DNA from: Pelagihabitans sp963760375
GTDB lineage: Bacteria; Bacteroidota; Bacteroidia; Flavobacteriales; Flavobacteriaceae
Direction of reading: 5' to 3'
Assembly: GCA_963760375.1 (NCBI GenBank)
Contig: CAVXCS010000005.1
Span: forward strand, 620,001 to 684,000
Length of the DNA stretch: 64,000 nt
Shown here: positions 18,651 through 29,700 of the stretch, in pieces
Position numbering within the stretch: position 1 is the first letter of the stretch
How the letters are laid out: each line of letters begins with the position of its first letter
Program-made: the position numbers and the translations under genes
Notes under the pieces: generated by a model
The model's database searches: none
What the model saw: only the letters and a program-made list of their open reading frames with translations
Told to the model about the DNA's origin: nothing

Positions 18651-19913
18651 ATGAGAACTAAATTTTTGATTCTAACGGCCATGTGCTTTACAATGGTCGC
18701 CTTTGCGCAAAAAAATGAATTAAAGGCAGCGGAAAAAGCCCTGAAAGATGGTGATGGCATGGCTGCCAAAACGGCCTTGGACGGCGTTTCCGGAATGATT
18801 TCGGGAACGGATGAAAAAGTCCAAACCCAATTTTATTTCCTACAAGGACAGGCCTACGCCGATATTGCCAAAAAAGGGGATGACAGTGCGTTCCAGGAAT
18901 CGGTTACGGCATTCCAAAAGGTACTGGATATCGAAAACAAGAGCGGCAAGAAGAAGTATACCGAGGAAACCGAATCCCGTTTGCGGGCGATGACCGCCGA
19001 CCTTGTGAATTCTGCAGTCGAGGATAACGGAAATCAGAAATTCGAACAGGCGGCCGACAAGCTGTACATGAGCTACAAAATCAGCCCCTTGGATACTTCA
19101 TATCTTTATTTTGCGGCCAGCAGTGCTGTAAATGGCGGGCATTACGAAAAGGCGCTTGATTTTTACAATGAACTCCAGGAGATCGGCTATGACGGTGGAG
19201 GAACCCTTTATAAGGCCACCAATACCGCTACCGGGGAGGTAGAGCAGATGGACAAATTACAAAGAGACCTTATGGTGAAGTCCGGCACCTATACCGACCC
19301 CCTCGATGAGCAGACTCCTTCCAAAAAAGGCGAAATCGTCAAGAACAGGGCACTGATATATTCCCAACTGGGACAAAATGAGAAAGCGGTAGAAGCCTAT
19401 AAACTGGCCAGGGCCAGCGATCCCAACGATGTGAACTTGCTGCTGAACGAAGCGAATCTTTACTATACAATGGGCGATAAGGATACATTCAAGACGTTGA
19501 TGGCGGAAGCAACGAACTTGGCACCCGACAATGCCGATCTGCACTATAACATCGGGGTGATCAGTATGGAACAGAACAATATAGAAGAAGCCAGGGCCTC
19601 CTATAAAAGAACCCTTGAAATCGACCCCAACTATACCAATGCTTATTTAAATTTATCTACCACCTACGTGAACGAAGGAAATAGCTTCATTGATGAAATG
19701 AATTCTTTAGGCAATTCCAAGAAGGATATTACCCGCTATGAAGAATTGAAAAGCCAGAAAGATGATTTGTTCCGTCAAGGAGCACAAGTTCTGGAAGAGG
19801 CCCTCAAAACCACTGAGGATAGCCAAAGTATTCTTACACAGTTGAAGAATATTTACGGCGCCATGGGCGACAATGAAAACTTCATGCGCATCAAGAAATT
19901 GTTGGGCGAATAA
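18651..19913 (+). CDS. Secreted/periplasmic tetratricopeptide-repeat protein
   Basis: A 420-residue protein with an N-terminal signal peptide ending near FAQ (residues ~18-20) and several TPR units. The clearest are in the second half (around EKAVEAYKLARASDPNDVNLL and the later block with SYKRTLEIDPNYTNAYLNLST). Such repeats mediate protein contacts, and no catalytic motif is visible. It follows gyrA closely and ends at a strong terminator, an arrangement common in flavobacteria. Confidence 0.85.
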   Translation: MRTKFLILTAMCFTMVAFAQKNELKAAEKALKDGDGMAAKTALDGVSGMISGTDEKVQTQFYFLQGQAYADIAKKGDDSAFQESVTAFQKVLDIENKSGKKKYTEETESRLRAMTADLVNSAVEDNGNQKFEQAADKLYMSYKISPLDTSYLYFAASSAVNGGHYEKALDFYNELQEIGYDGGGTLYKATNTATGEVEQMDKLQRDLMVKSGTYTDPLDEQTPSKKGEIVKNRALIYSQLGQNEKAVEAYKLARASDPNDVNLLLNEANLYYTMGDKDTFKTLMAEATNLAPDNADLHYNIGVISMEQNNIEEARASYKRTLEIDPNYTNAYLNLSTTYVNEGNSFIDEMNSLGNSKKDITRYEELKSQKDDLFRQGAQVLEEALKTTEDSQSILTQLKNIYGAMGDNENFMRIKKLLGE

Positions 19914-19931
19914 GCATCGAAACCCCATAAA

Positions 19932-19967
19932 AAACCTCTTTGTAAAAAGCAAAGAGGTTTTTTTTAT
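19932..19967. terminator. Bidirectional terminator between TPR gene and C40 gene
   Basis: AAACCTCTTTG (19932-19942) and CAAAGAGGTTT (19950-19960) form an 11-bp stem with a 7-nt loop. T-rich tracts follow on the plus strand (to 19965) and A-rich sequence precedes it, so it can serve both convergent genes. Confidence 0.9.
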
Positions 19968-20716
19968 GCGATTTTTTTTAGGACCCGTAGTTTATGGGTA
20001 TAGCTGCCCAATTCCCTGTTAAAAATACCGGTGTGGTCTAACCTGTCGATCCTAACCTGCCCGAAGGAATGGATGATGTGGTTATCACCCATGATGAGGC
20101 CCACATGATCGATTTGTCCTTCCTGATTATCGAAAAAAGCCAGATCACCAGGTTCGCTCTCTTCTATAAAACTTAAGGCCTCGCCTTGGCCGGCCTGCTG
20201 TTTTACATGCCGCAACAATCGATATCCATTGATTTTGTAAACCATTTGAACAAAACCGGGCGCATCGATGCCAAATGGGGTTTTCCCCCCCCAGAGGTAA
20301 GGCGCGTGCAGGTACTGAAGGGCGGTTTCCAACAATTTGGGTTTTGTTTGCTGGCGTTCGAGCAAAGCGCCCTCAAAACGATGTTTCAAAAGCTTTTCGG
20401 GGCCGATGCTGGATCCCAGCATCAAGGGCATCAGGGTTTTTTGTTCGGTTTCGATGAAGGAAACCAGGTCGGAAGCATACTTCTTTGACTTGGTAGATTC
20501 GATTTTTCGAAATTCGTTCTCACCGATAACCGTGAACTGATTGTTGTCGGCCCAGCCTTCACTGTCATCATAGGCATTTCTTATTTTACTGTGTGCTTTT
20601 CGGCGTTCCAGTACCTTGAAATGCTCTCCGTACAAAAGTTGGGTCACCAGTTCAGCACTCTGATCGGTGTTGGTGCGGACTGGGATGAGGCTGAGGTGGC
20701 AAATACCGTATTGCAT
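19964..20716 (-). CDS. C40/NlpC-P60-family protein lacking the catalytic cysteine
   Basis: A 250-residue protein with an N-terminal SH3-like region (residues ~1-65) and a C-terminal NlpC/P60 domain (~128-250). The usual active-site motif GIDCSGF is replaced by GIDAPGF: Ala152 (codon GCG at 20263-20261) stands where the nucleophilic Cys should be. The catalytic-His region DHVGLIMG and the following IIHSFGQVRID are kept. Active members cleave D-Glu-meso-Dap bonds in cell-wall peptides; this one is predicted to bind but not cleave. No signal peptide is obvious. It sits next to the thiolase gene on the same strand (22 bp). Confidence 0.85.
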   Translation of the reverse strand: MQYGICHLSLIPVRTNTDQSAELVTQLLYGEHFKVLERRKAHSKIRNAYDDSEGWADNNQFTVIGENEFRKIESTKSKKYASDLVSFIETEQKTLMPLMLGSSIGPEKLLKHRFEGALLERQQTKPKLLETALQYLHAPYLWGGKTPFGIDAPGFVQMVYKINGYRLLRHVKQQAGQGEALSFIEESEPGDLAFFDNQEGQIDHVGLIMGDNHIIHSFGQVRIDRLDHTGIFNRELGSYTHKLRVLKKIA

Positions 20717-20738
20717 GCGCTTTCTTTACAGCTATCGG

Positions 20739-21914
20739 TTATTTTCGCTTCAGGATGAGGGCAGAAGCACCACCACCGCCATTACAGATGGCGGCTGCAC
20801 CGATTTTTGCGTTTTTTTGTTTTAAGATATGGATCAGGGTCACCAATATCCTGGCACCGGAACAGCCCAGTGGATGGCCCAAGGCCACCGCCCCTCCGTT
20901 GATATTGACATTGGCATCCGTCAATCCGAGTAATTTCATGTTGGCCAGTCCGACTACCGAAAAGGCTTCATTGAATTCAAAAAAATCAACTTCCGCCAAA
21001 GTAATGCCAGCCTTGTCCAAAGCCTTTGGAAGTGCTTTAGCCGGTGCCGTGGTAAACCATTTCGGTTCTTGCGCGGCATCGGCATAACCGATAATGGTTG
21101 CCAAGGGCTCGAGCTTGAGTTCTTTTGCCCGGTCGGCGCTCATCAATACCAGGGCAGCCGCCCCATCGTTGATCGTTGAAGCGTTTGCAGCGGTTACGGT
21201 ACCATCCTTTGAAAATGCCGGCGACAATGTGGGTATTTTTTCCATCCTCACATTTTTATATTCTTCATCCTCGGTGACCAATATGGGTTCTCCCCGTCTT
21301 TGAGGTACCGCCACAGGAACCACTTCTTCCGCGAAATGGCCATTTTTCCATGCATTTGCGGAACGATTGTAAGATTGAATGGCAAAATCATCCTGTGCTT
21401 CCCTGCTAAAATGATATTTCTCGGCACAGGCATCGGCGCATACCCCCATGGCATTTTGATCATATACGTCTACCAGGCCGTCTTTTTGCATCCCATCGAT
21501 CAAGGTGGCCGGACCAAATTTTTGACCTGTCCTCATATGTACATAATGTGGTATCAGGCTCATGTTTTCCATGCCCCCCGCAACGATGATCGAAGCATCG
21601 CCCAAGGCTATCGACTGGGCCGCCTGCATTACCGCTTTCATGCCCGATGCACATACCTTGTTGATCGTGGTGCAGGGTACGGTATCGGGGAGGCCCGCAT
21701 ATATGGCAGCCTGCCTTGCAGGCGCCTGTCCCGTTCCGGCCTGTACCACATTTCCCATGAGTACCTCATCGACCAAGCTAGGGTTCAATTTTATTTTGGC
21801 CAAGGCCGCTTTGATGGCTACCGCACCCAATTTTGGGGCTGGCACGGTCGATAATGAGCCCATGAAACTGCCAATGGGCGTTCTTACGGCCGATACGATA
21901 ACAACCTCTTTCAT
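20739..21914 (-). CDS. atoB: Acetyl-CoA C-acetyltransferase (thiolase)
   Basis: A 391-residue thiolase. The acyl-accepting Cys is in NKVCASGMKA (residue ~88), the His in FNEAFSV, and the deprotonating Cys region in CNGGGGASALI near the C-terminus, with GGAVALGHPLGCSGARI before it. It condenses or cleaves acetoacetyl-CoA; a beta-ketothiolase role in fatty-acid breakdown is the alternative. The next gene downstream on the strand is the C40 gene. Confidence 0.93.
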   Translation of the reverse strand: MKEVVIVSAVRTPIGSFMGSLSTVPAPKLGAVAIKAALAKIKLNPSLVDEVLMGNVVQAGTGQAPARQAAIYAGLPDTVPCTTINKVCASGMKAVMQAAQSIALGDASIIVAGGMENMSLIPHYVHMRTGQKFGPATLIDGMQKDGLVDVYDQNAMGVCADACAEKYHFSREAQDDFAIQSYNRSANAWKNGHFAEEVVPVAVPQRRGEPILVTEDEEYKNVRMEKIPTLSPAFSKDGTVTAANASTINDGAAALVLMSADRAKELKLEPLATIIGYADAAQEPKWFTTAPAKALPKALDKAGITLAEVDFFEFNEAFSVVGLANMKLLGLTDANVNINGGAVALGHPLGCSGARILVTLIHILKQKNAKIGAAAICNGGGGASALILKRK

Positions 21915-22032
21915 ATACCTTCGATTTTTGGTATTGCAAAATTACTAAAATAAAGTACAACGCTTCACCCGTGCACACTTAAAGCCATTTTGAACTTATA
22001 TTTTTCTATTTTTGGGGTTAGATTCTTGCTAC

Positions 22033-24084
22033 ATGCGAAATTTCCTGGATATCCTTTTCAAAAACCAATCCCTTGTCTATAAGTATTTCCTGTATGCGGC
22101 ATCGGTAGGCTGTATCGTTTTTCTCTTTCCAAGGGGAGGTCAGTTCAAGTATGAATTTCAAAAAGGCAAGCCTTGGCAATATGAAAATCTATATGCCCCT
22201 TTCGATTTTCCCATCCATAAATCGGACGAAGAACTTGCATTGGAAAATCAAGTGATACGCGATAATCAATTGGCATATCTGCGATACGATGAAAACATCG
22301 TAAAACAGGTTGCCGAAGCATACGACAATCGGTTTCCCACCTTATTTACTACAGACCGATTGAATAGGTCAAAGCTATCTGCATTAAGGGCTTCGGGACT
22401 GGAAATTTTGGATTCGATATATGGGGACAAGGGTCTGCTCACGGAAAGTGATGCCGTGAACCTCAAAAAGGAAATTTATTTGGTAAGGGATAACGAGGCC
22501 CTGAGGAAGCTGGCGGCCGATCTCAATACGCCTGCAAAGATCAATGGCATCATGGATGCGGTGTTGAGAAAAAACGGTTATTTCGAATATTCGAAGCGTT
22601 TTCAGGATTTGTTCGAAGGCCTTCCCCAACCCAATATTTTTATAGATCGTGAACTTACCGATCGTGATTTGAAGGAAGCGCTATCTAAAATTTCAATTAC
22701 CCGCGGCACAGTCGATGAAGGCAAGTTGATCATTGCCAAAGGGGAAGTGGTCGAAAATGAGAATCTTAAAATCCTAAATTCCCTAAAACAGGAATACGAG
22801 TCGCAGCTTTGGGCAGCCAATAACTACTATTTCATTTTATTGGGATATACCATTTTGGTCGCGATGGTACTGATGATGCTGCTGTTGTTTCTGAAAAAAT
22901 ACCGCCTTGAAATCTTTGGGAACAATGTGAAGGTCACCTTTATCTTCTTCAACATTTTATTGGTGGTGTTCTTGACCACCATGGTGGTCAAGTATAATGA
23001 AGACTATATTTTCGTGGTACCATTGTGCATTCTTCCACTGATTTTGAAAACCTTTTTCGATGCGCGATTGGGTCTCTTCGTACATGTACTGGCGGTCTTG
23101 ATACTCGGCTTTGTGGTACCGAACAGTTTTGAATATATTTTTTTACAGATCATTGCGGGAATCGTTACCATTTTAACCGTTTCGGAACTTTATAAAAGGG
23201 CCAACTTATTTATTTCGGTCGGGCAGATAACGCTAATTTATATCATTGGCTATTTGGCTTTTCATACGATCCATGAAGGCAATCTTGCCAATATCCTTTG
23301 GACGACCATTGGTCTGTTTTTCTTAAATGGAATGATTACGCTTTTTGCCCAACCTTTGATCTATGCTTACGAAAAGATTTTCGGGTTGGTTTCCGACGTG
23401 TCTTTATTGGAACTTTCAGACACCAATTCAAAATTATTGAAAGAACTATCGAACAAGGCACCCGGCACCTTCAACCATTCCTTGCAGGTCGCCAATCTTG
23501 CCGAGGCAGCGGCCAATGAAATCAAGGCCAATGCGATGTTGGTCAGGGTAGGGGCCCTTTATCACGACATCGGGAAAATGAACCATCCTACCTATTTTAC
23601 AGAAAATCAAACGACGAATATCAACCCCCATGACGAATTGGCTTATAAAGACAGTGCCAAAATCATCATCGACCATGTAATCGAGGGCATCGAGATCGCT
23701 AGAAAAAACAAGCTTCCCGATCGCGTCATCGATTTTATTCGTTCACATCATGGAACCACCTTGGTATATTACTTTTTTAGAAAACAACAAGAGACGGGCC
23801 AGAATTTCGATACGGCCGAATTTCGATATCCCGGACCTATCCCGTTTTCCAAAGAGACAGCCATTCTTATGATGGCCGATTCGATCGAGGCTGCCTCAAA
23901 AAGCCTTAAAAATCCCACCTTCCCAATGATCAATGAATTTGTCGACAAGGTCATTGCCGGACAAATGGCGGCAAACCAGTTCATCAATGCCGACATCACT
24001 TTTAAGGAAATAGAAACGATCAAAAAAATCTTCAAACAGAAGCTCACCAACATTTACCACCTTCGGGTTGAATACCCCGAATGA
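22033..24084 (+). CDS. 7TM-HD membrane phosphohydrolase (PgpH-like)
   Basis: About 683 residues from the ATG at 22033 (an upstream TTG at 22012 is in frame but unlikely). After one N-terminal membrane segment comes a large extracytoplasmic domain (~50-270), then about seven membrane helices (~275-470). A cytoplasmic HD domain follows with NHSLQVANLAEAAA and GALYHDIGKM (the HD pair) and later IRSHHGTT. The family degrades cyclic di-AMP (PgpH). No diadenylate cyclase is in the window. Confidence 0.92.
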   Translation: MRNFLDILFKNQSLVYKYFLYAASVGCIVFLFPRGGQFKYEFQKGKPWQYENLYAPFDFPIHKSDEELALENQVIRDNQLAYLRYDENIVKQVAEAYDNRFPTLFTTDRLNRSKLSALRASGLEILDSIYGDKGLLTESDAVNLKKEIYLVRDNEALRKLAADLNTPAKINGIMDAVLRKNGYFEYSKRFQDLFEGLPQPNIFIDRELTDRDLKEALSKISITRGTVDEGKLIIAKGEVVENENLKILNSLKQEYESQLWAANNYYFILLGYTILVAMVLMMLLLFLKKYRLEIFGNNVKVTFIFFNILLVVFLTTMVVKYNEDYIFVVPLCILPLILKTFFDARLGLFVHVLAVLILGFVVPNSFEYIFLQIIAGIVTILTVSELYKRANLFISVGQITLIYIIGYLAFHTIHEGNLANILWTTIGLFFLNGMITLFAQPLIYAYEKIFGLVSDVSLLELSDTNSKLLKELSNKAPGTFNHSLQVANLAEAAANEIKANAMLVRVGALYHDIGKMNHPTYFTENQTTNINPHDELAYKDSAKIIIDHVIEGIEIARKNKLPDRVIDFIRSHHGTTLVYYFFRKQQETGQNFDTAEFRYPGPIPFSKETAILMMADSIEAASKSLKNPTFPMINEFVDKVIAGQMAANQFINADITFKEIETIKKIFKQKLTNIYHLRVEYPE

Positions 24085-24370
24085 GCCTGGGCACAGGCGC
24101 GCCCTATTTTTTAAATGGGTCGTTGGAGGGCTAAAAACGGCTGCCCGCGGAAGAGCGTTTTTAAACCTATGTTGACCACAACATCCATGTAGACCCAATT
24201 TAATGCTATATTTACCGAATGGATAAACGACCTCCAAAAAAGATGGGGTGCCGTTACAAGGGCTAAAATCGATAATCCAAGGTCGATTTTATAAGAGTTT
24301 TTGAAAATATAAGTTATTTCGTAATTTTATTTTTCCCAATACCCAATCCAGGAAATAAGACTCTGATAAT

Positions 24371-26233
24371 TTGAACTACCTACAAAAAATATTGCTCGTC
24401 ACTCTGGTTTTGTCCCTATCGTCGACATACGATATATGGGATAACCAGGTAGATTCTGTTCAGGTTTACTTCACCAAAATCAACAAACTGGTTGAAAAAA
24501 GAAAATCTTTCCCTGTCGATTTTTTAGATATCGAGTACTTGTTGGCCAACAATAAAAGGGTCAACGGCACCGAAAAAGTAGAAAACCTGTTGAACCTCTT
24601 CACCGCCTATATTTATGATCGGGCCGAAACTGCCAATAAATACAACGACGAAGCGCTACGGCTGTCGCGTGAAGTACAATACCGAAAGGGGGAGTTGACC
24701 GCCTTGTACAACCGGGCATATCTTCAGTTCGTCGAAGGGCGATTCAATGAAGCCATCGAGTTGGTCTTGTCAATTGAGCGCAATGAATCCATAGAAGACT
24801 TTCTTGAAGTGAAAGCCGATTGTGCGACCTTGAAATCCGATATTTATACCGAAAGGGGCCAGTTCGACTTGGCCCTGGAAACCGGCCTCAAACTGCTCGA
24901 TCTCGCTGATAAAACCAACAATCCATATGTGTCAATGAAGGCCGATGCGGCCTTAAGCCATTACTATTTGAGGGTCGGAAATTATACCTTGGCCCGAAGC
25001 TATTGTTTAAAAGGCCTCGATTTGATCATAGAATTGAAGGAAGTGCGATATATATTTCCAAAGATTGACGAAATGGCAAGGATGACAGCCAAGCTCGGCG
25101 ACCTAAAGAAGGCTTTGGAAATTTATGATTATTACCTAAAACTTGAACGGAAGCTTCCACCGCCGGGTAGTTATATCGAGAGTGTGGTTTATATGAACAT
25201 CGCTGATATTTACATCAAAGAGGCAAGATACGATGAGGCCCAGCAATATTTAACAAATGCTTTAAAGCTATGTTACGAAAACCACTACAGGTTCAGGATA
25301 CCCCGAGCGCTCATTCTTCAGGGCGAACTCCATTTAAAACAAAACGACACCATCAATGCGATTAAGAGCTATGAGAAAAGTCTGGAAACCGCCGAAGAAA
25401 TCAGTGCTTTTGATGTGGTCAAATCAAATAGCGCCATATTGGGCAATCTATACGAAACAACCGATCAATTCACCAAAGCCTACGAATACAAAACGCTGCA
25501 TCGTGCCATAACCGATTCCTTGTTTTCAGATGAAAAGGAACAAAGAATAAATATTCTGGAAACCCGTCGCAAAATCAAGGACGTGACCCAAGAGAACAAG
25601 GTTTTGGCACTTGAAAATGAGGCCCAAAGGGCGAGGTTCAGATCGGTCTTGCTGATTTTAGTCTTTGCGCTAACCTTTACCGGGCTCGCATTTTTCTCCT
25701 ATTTGAAGGTAAAGGGAAAGAACCGTTTGCTCTATGATCGCACCGTGGAGCTCGCTTCAGTACAGTTGCAAATGCATGAGAAGCTTCGCGCTTTTCAAAA
25801 ATCGGAAACAAAAACGGTAACGACTTATAAGGAGGCCACCAGTCCCAAGCAAAGCCAAAGTCTTGACGGAGAAGTCAAAGACATTATATTGGGCAAGTTG
25901 AAAAAGCTGGAGGAGAAACATTTTTATATCGACCAAAACTGCAATCTATATCAATTGTCGGAACAGCTCAAGACCAATCCTAAATACCTTTCGCAGGTAA
26001 TCAACCAGGAAAAAAAGTCGAATTTCAATAACTATATCAACGAATTGCGAATCAATTATCTCTTGGCCAGACTTCTCAAGGATTCCGAATTTCGTAAAAG
26101 CAAACTGAGTTATATCGCAGTATCGGTCGGCTACAATAACTTGAACACCTTTAATTCCGCCTTTAAAAAGCGGCAGGGCATATTACCTTCTTTTTTTATC
26201 GACCAACTCAACGGCCAAGAAAAGAAAAGCTAG
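24371..26233 (+). CDS. Membrane-tethered TPR sensor with AraC-type DNA-binding domain
   Basis: A 620-residue one-component regulator. It has a signal/anchor (residues ~5-20), a periplasmic TPR-rich region (~30-400), one membrane helix (~425-445, around SVLLILVFALTFTGLAF), a coiled linker, and a C-terminal AraC HTH pair (~510-612, with NLYQLSEQL and YIAVSVGYNNLNTF). The start must be the TTG at 24371, because an in-frame stop lies 15 bp upstream and no ATG intervenes before the hydrophobic segment. In Bacteroidota such proteins usually control a neighbouring uptake locus; here susC/susD and the VCBS gene lie just beyond. The paired palindromes at 26582 and 35350 are candidate sites. Confidence 0.85.
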   Translation: MNYLQKILLVTLVLSLSSTYDIWDNQVDSVQVYFTKINKLVEKRKSFPVDFLDIEYLLANNKRVNGTEKVENLLNLFTAYIYDRAETANKYNDEALRLSREVQYRKGELTALYNRAYLQFVEGRFNEAIELVLSIERNESIEDFLEVKADCATLKSDIYTERGQFDLALETGLKLLDLADKTNNPYVSMKADAALSHYYLRVGNYTLARSYCLKGLDLIIELKEVRYIFPKIDEMARMTAKLGDLKKALEIYDYYLKLERKLPPPGSYIESVVYMNIADIYIKEARYDEAQQYLTNALKLCYENHYRFRIPRALILQGELHLKQNDTINAIKSYEKSLETAEEISAFDVVKSNSAILGNLYETTDQFTKAYEYKTLHRAITDSLFSDEKEQRINILETRRKIKDVTQENKVLALENEAQRARFRSVLLILVFALTFTGLAFFSYLKVKGKNRLLYDRTVELASVQLQMHEKLRAFQKSETKTVTTYKEATSPKQSQSLDGEVKDIILGKLKKLEEKHFYIDQNCNLYQLSEQLKTNPKYLSQVINQEKKSNFNNYINELRINYLLARLLKDSEFRKSKLSYIAVSVGYNNLNTFNSAFKKRQGILPSFFIDQLNGQEKKS

Positions 26234-26340
26234 CCAAACTCACCAATAAGGGTTCTTTGGTCCCATGATTCATTTCCAGGGTTCAAAAGGGGTACAAAGG
26301 CGTTACTTTTTAACGTGATTCGGGCTCTCCTAAAAACGAA

Positions 26341-26367
26341 AGCAGCATCTGCGTGAAAGATGCTGCT
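26341..26367. terminator. Hairpin after the TPR-AraC gene, possible terminator
   Basis: AGCAGCATCT (26341-26350) pairs with AGATGCTGCT (26358-26367) around a 7-nt loop. No clear T tract follows, so it may be an mRNA 3'-end hairpin rather than a classical terminator. Confidence 0.45.
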
Positions 26368-26581
26368 TAGGAAACTAACTCAAATAAACTAACAAATATT
26401 TGTAACCATCCTTCCAACGATCGGTGAGCATGCTTTTGAAAAGGGGAAAAACATGAATGCGGTCTAACGTCTATGAAGGAATAGAGAATTCTATTTTGCC
26501 AAACGAACATAACCCCTTCGTCCTGATACCCTTGAAGATAGAATAATCTTCCCTTTATCTATTTATAATTGATGAAAACAA

Positions 26582-26605
26582 CTATAAAATTCATGAATTT
26601 TATAG
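26582..26605. promoter_or_regulatory. Perfect 24-bp palindrome, core shared with 35350-35373
   Basis: A perfect inverted repeat with no spacer; its central 18 bp TAAAATTCATGAATTTTA are identical to the centre of the palindrome upstream of susC. Only the outer CTA/TAG differs from CTC/GAG there. It is a likely binding site for a dimeric regulator, though its place after the VCBS gene's 3' end is odd. Confidence 0.55.
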
Positions 26606-26703
26606 GGAAATATTATTTTTTGGTGGGGTACCGATCGAATACTCGAAACCCTCCGGAGCAGATCAATTTAAAAGGACCTACGAATTGATATCAAATGACC
26701 ATC

Positions 26704-29700
26704 TCACTCGATTTGCCGAAAGACCAGCAACCGACCTTTATTCTGACCGACCACATATAAGGGCATCCCCAACGCGCTTTTTATGGTCACGATCGATTTG
26801 GCATCCCCATCTACCAGAAATCCGCTTTGCGCTTCCGGAATATCGGTAAAGCCTCCTTTCCCATCTCCGATCAAAACCAAGCCATTAAAAGCGTCGTAAC
26901 GGCCAATGAAGGTTTCATTGCCGTAATCGTTCCCGATCAATAAAAGATCTGGATAGCCATCCTTGTTTTGATCGAAGGGCACCATGCCGTTAATGGGGGC
27001 TATCTGGGCGGAAAAAGGCAGGACGATCGGTTCGAATCGACCATTCCCCAGGTTTTCGAAATAACTGGTTTTATCGTAGTTGCCCACCAATTTAAGGGTA
27101 CCCTTCAGTTCCTCGGAACTGAGCAGGTCTTTTTGGGTAGCTTTCGCATAATCCCTATAAAAATCAAACTTGGTCCTGAAGAGGGGGCTCTGCCCGAAAA
27201 GATCGCCCCAAAAATTCACGGGATAGGATTCATACTCCAGTCGATTCTTTTTTAAGTGAGCAAACATAATGGGGTCTACACTTCCATTCTTGTCAAAATC
27301 TTTGGCCAAAATCGTGACCGGTTTTTCGGGTGCTGGTTGAAATAAGTTATTTTCACCCAGATTACCGGCGACCAGATCAAGGTCTCCATCCAGATCAAAA
27401 TCCTTCGCTATGATGCTTTCCCACCAGCCCATTAGGCTGTCAAGTCCAGATTTTTCCTGTATTCGGAAGGAAGTCTTATCGTTCCTGAAAATGGTGATGG
27501 GCATCAATTCGCCAACCACGACAAGGTCTTCCATATCGTCCTGATCTATATCGGCCCAGATCGCATCGGTGACCATGCCTACTTTTCTTAAATTTGGAGC
27601 CCATGTCTCGGTCACATCTTCGAGAACGCCTTTGTTGTTCTTCAACAAGTAACTGTTGTCGGTCAAGGGATATTGGCCAATAGGCGTTCGGCCACCGACG
27701 AAAAGATCAATGAAACCGTCATGATCAAAATCAGTTGCCCTTACCACGGAGCCGCTGGCTTCCACCAATGGCATCTTATCGGTGGCGCGAGAAAAGTTGC
27801 CTTTCCCGTCATTCAGGTACAGCCTATCTTTATATAGGCCGCTGTCTTTTGTGAATTCGTTGCTGCCAGATACCAGATAGAGGTCCAGGTCACCGTCATT
27901 TTCTAGGTCGAACAGGGCCATGCCCTCCTCTTCATATGCCTTGTCATCTTCCTCGGTAAACAGTTCCCGACTATAAAACGTACCATCGGAATTTTGAAGG
28001 AAAAGGGTCGGTGAAAAACCTGCGGCACTGCCCACCAGAAAATCCTCCAATCGATCGCCATTGATATCCCCAACCGCCATACAAGGTCCGTTTTGGGTAA
28101 GCTTATGGGGCAAGATGCGTTGCACGTTATAATCGATGACATCCCTTTCCTGATGCAAGAAGTCAATGCCTATGGAGGCGGAGACCTCTTCGAAAGTCGG
28201 TTTTGCTTGCTGTGGGCCCAAAGGAAAGGCCAATGCCTCGGTCGAAGCGATTTTGGCGTTCGCATGCGCTAGCGTGATGGTCTGGTTGGTATTTAACTCC
28301 GTCAAGGACTGAAACTTTCCATCGGGCCAGAGAATTTCCAGAGAGGAGATCTTCTCGATGTTGCCCAGGCCAAAATGTGCGGTGGGGTCTACCGATGACA
28401 TATAGCCTCGACTCAAATAATGTTCGTAGTATTGAAAATGCCCATCAGCGAAACGAAGTACCAATTTGGCACCTATCCCTAGCGGATTGGTCGTGGTGCC
28501 CTCAAACCTTACATTCAAATAAGCCTTTGCCGCTACTTTATCCTGTTCGAGCGTGTTTTCGAAAAGAAAGGCTTCCTCATTGATATTGTTCACCACGTAA
28601 TCCAGATCGCCGTCGCCATCAAGGTCCGCGAAGGCGGCCCCGTTGGAAAATGAAGGCAAATTGAGGCCCCAGGTTTCACCGATATCGATAAAACGGCCGT
28701 TACCGTCGTTCTTGAAGGCATAGTTCGGAATTTTTACAATGGGAATCGAATCGAGTATTTTAGCGGGACTCAAAAACGGACTCATCCCGATCCTGAAATC
28801 CCCAAAATCCATATCGGTGATATCCCTCGGAAAACCGTTGGTAATCAATAAATCGCGATAACCGTCATTGTCCATGTCCGCGAATAGGGGCGACCAGCTC
28901 CAGTCGGTCCTTGCCATACCGGCCATGAGGCCTATTTCGCTAAAAGGTAAATCAGGTCCATTTCCCATTTGCAGCATGTTCCTGCTGTACTGGTATTCAT
29001 AGCCCCACCTTTCGTTAAAAATATAATTGATATAGTTGGAATGGCCATTGGTGGTCTTCATCCTATTGTTGGTTTCACCCAACATGTCGAGGGTGACGAT
29101 ATCCAAAAAGCCGTCGTTGTTATAATCGGAGATATCCGATCCCATGGAAAACTTGCTCTGATGCCTTACCACCTCTTTGATGGTATTGGAAAATGTCCCG
29201 TCATGATTATTGATGTACAACAAATCGTTGGTCAAATAATCATTGCAGATGTACAGATCGGGCCATCCGTCGTAGTTCAGATCGGCCACCGCGATACCCA
29301 GTCCAAATCCCTCTATGGTGATACCGGCTTCGAGGGTAACATCGGTAAAGGTGCCGTCACCATTATTGTGGTAGAGGCGGTCATTGCTGATGGCCGATCC
29401 GTCGATAATTTTAGGCCTGTAATTGGTAGGCAGGGTATGTACCTGTTCATTGTTCAAGACATAAAGATCTAGGAAGCCATCTTTGTCATAATCGAAAAAA
29501 GTGGCGCCCATGCTGTTCTGGGAGGCGTCTATGCCATATTTTTGGCCCATTTCCTCGAAGATCGGAATACCGTTTCCGTCCAATCCTTGGTTGACGAATA
29601 GCAAATTGGCCCTTTTTGAGGCATCGGGCGACATTGCGGCACAAACATAAATATCCAACCATCCATCGGCATTGATGTCGACCACGGCAACGCCGGTACT

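Larger units (their letters stand above)
26234..26703. other. 470-bp intergenic stretch between convergent genes
   Basis: It holds a 10-bp-stem hairpin (26341-26367) and a perfect 24-bp palindrome (26582-26605), listed separately. I see no gene here; the flanking genes converge, so a promoter is not required by either of them. Confidence 0.6.
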
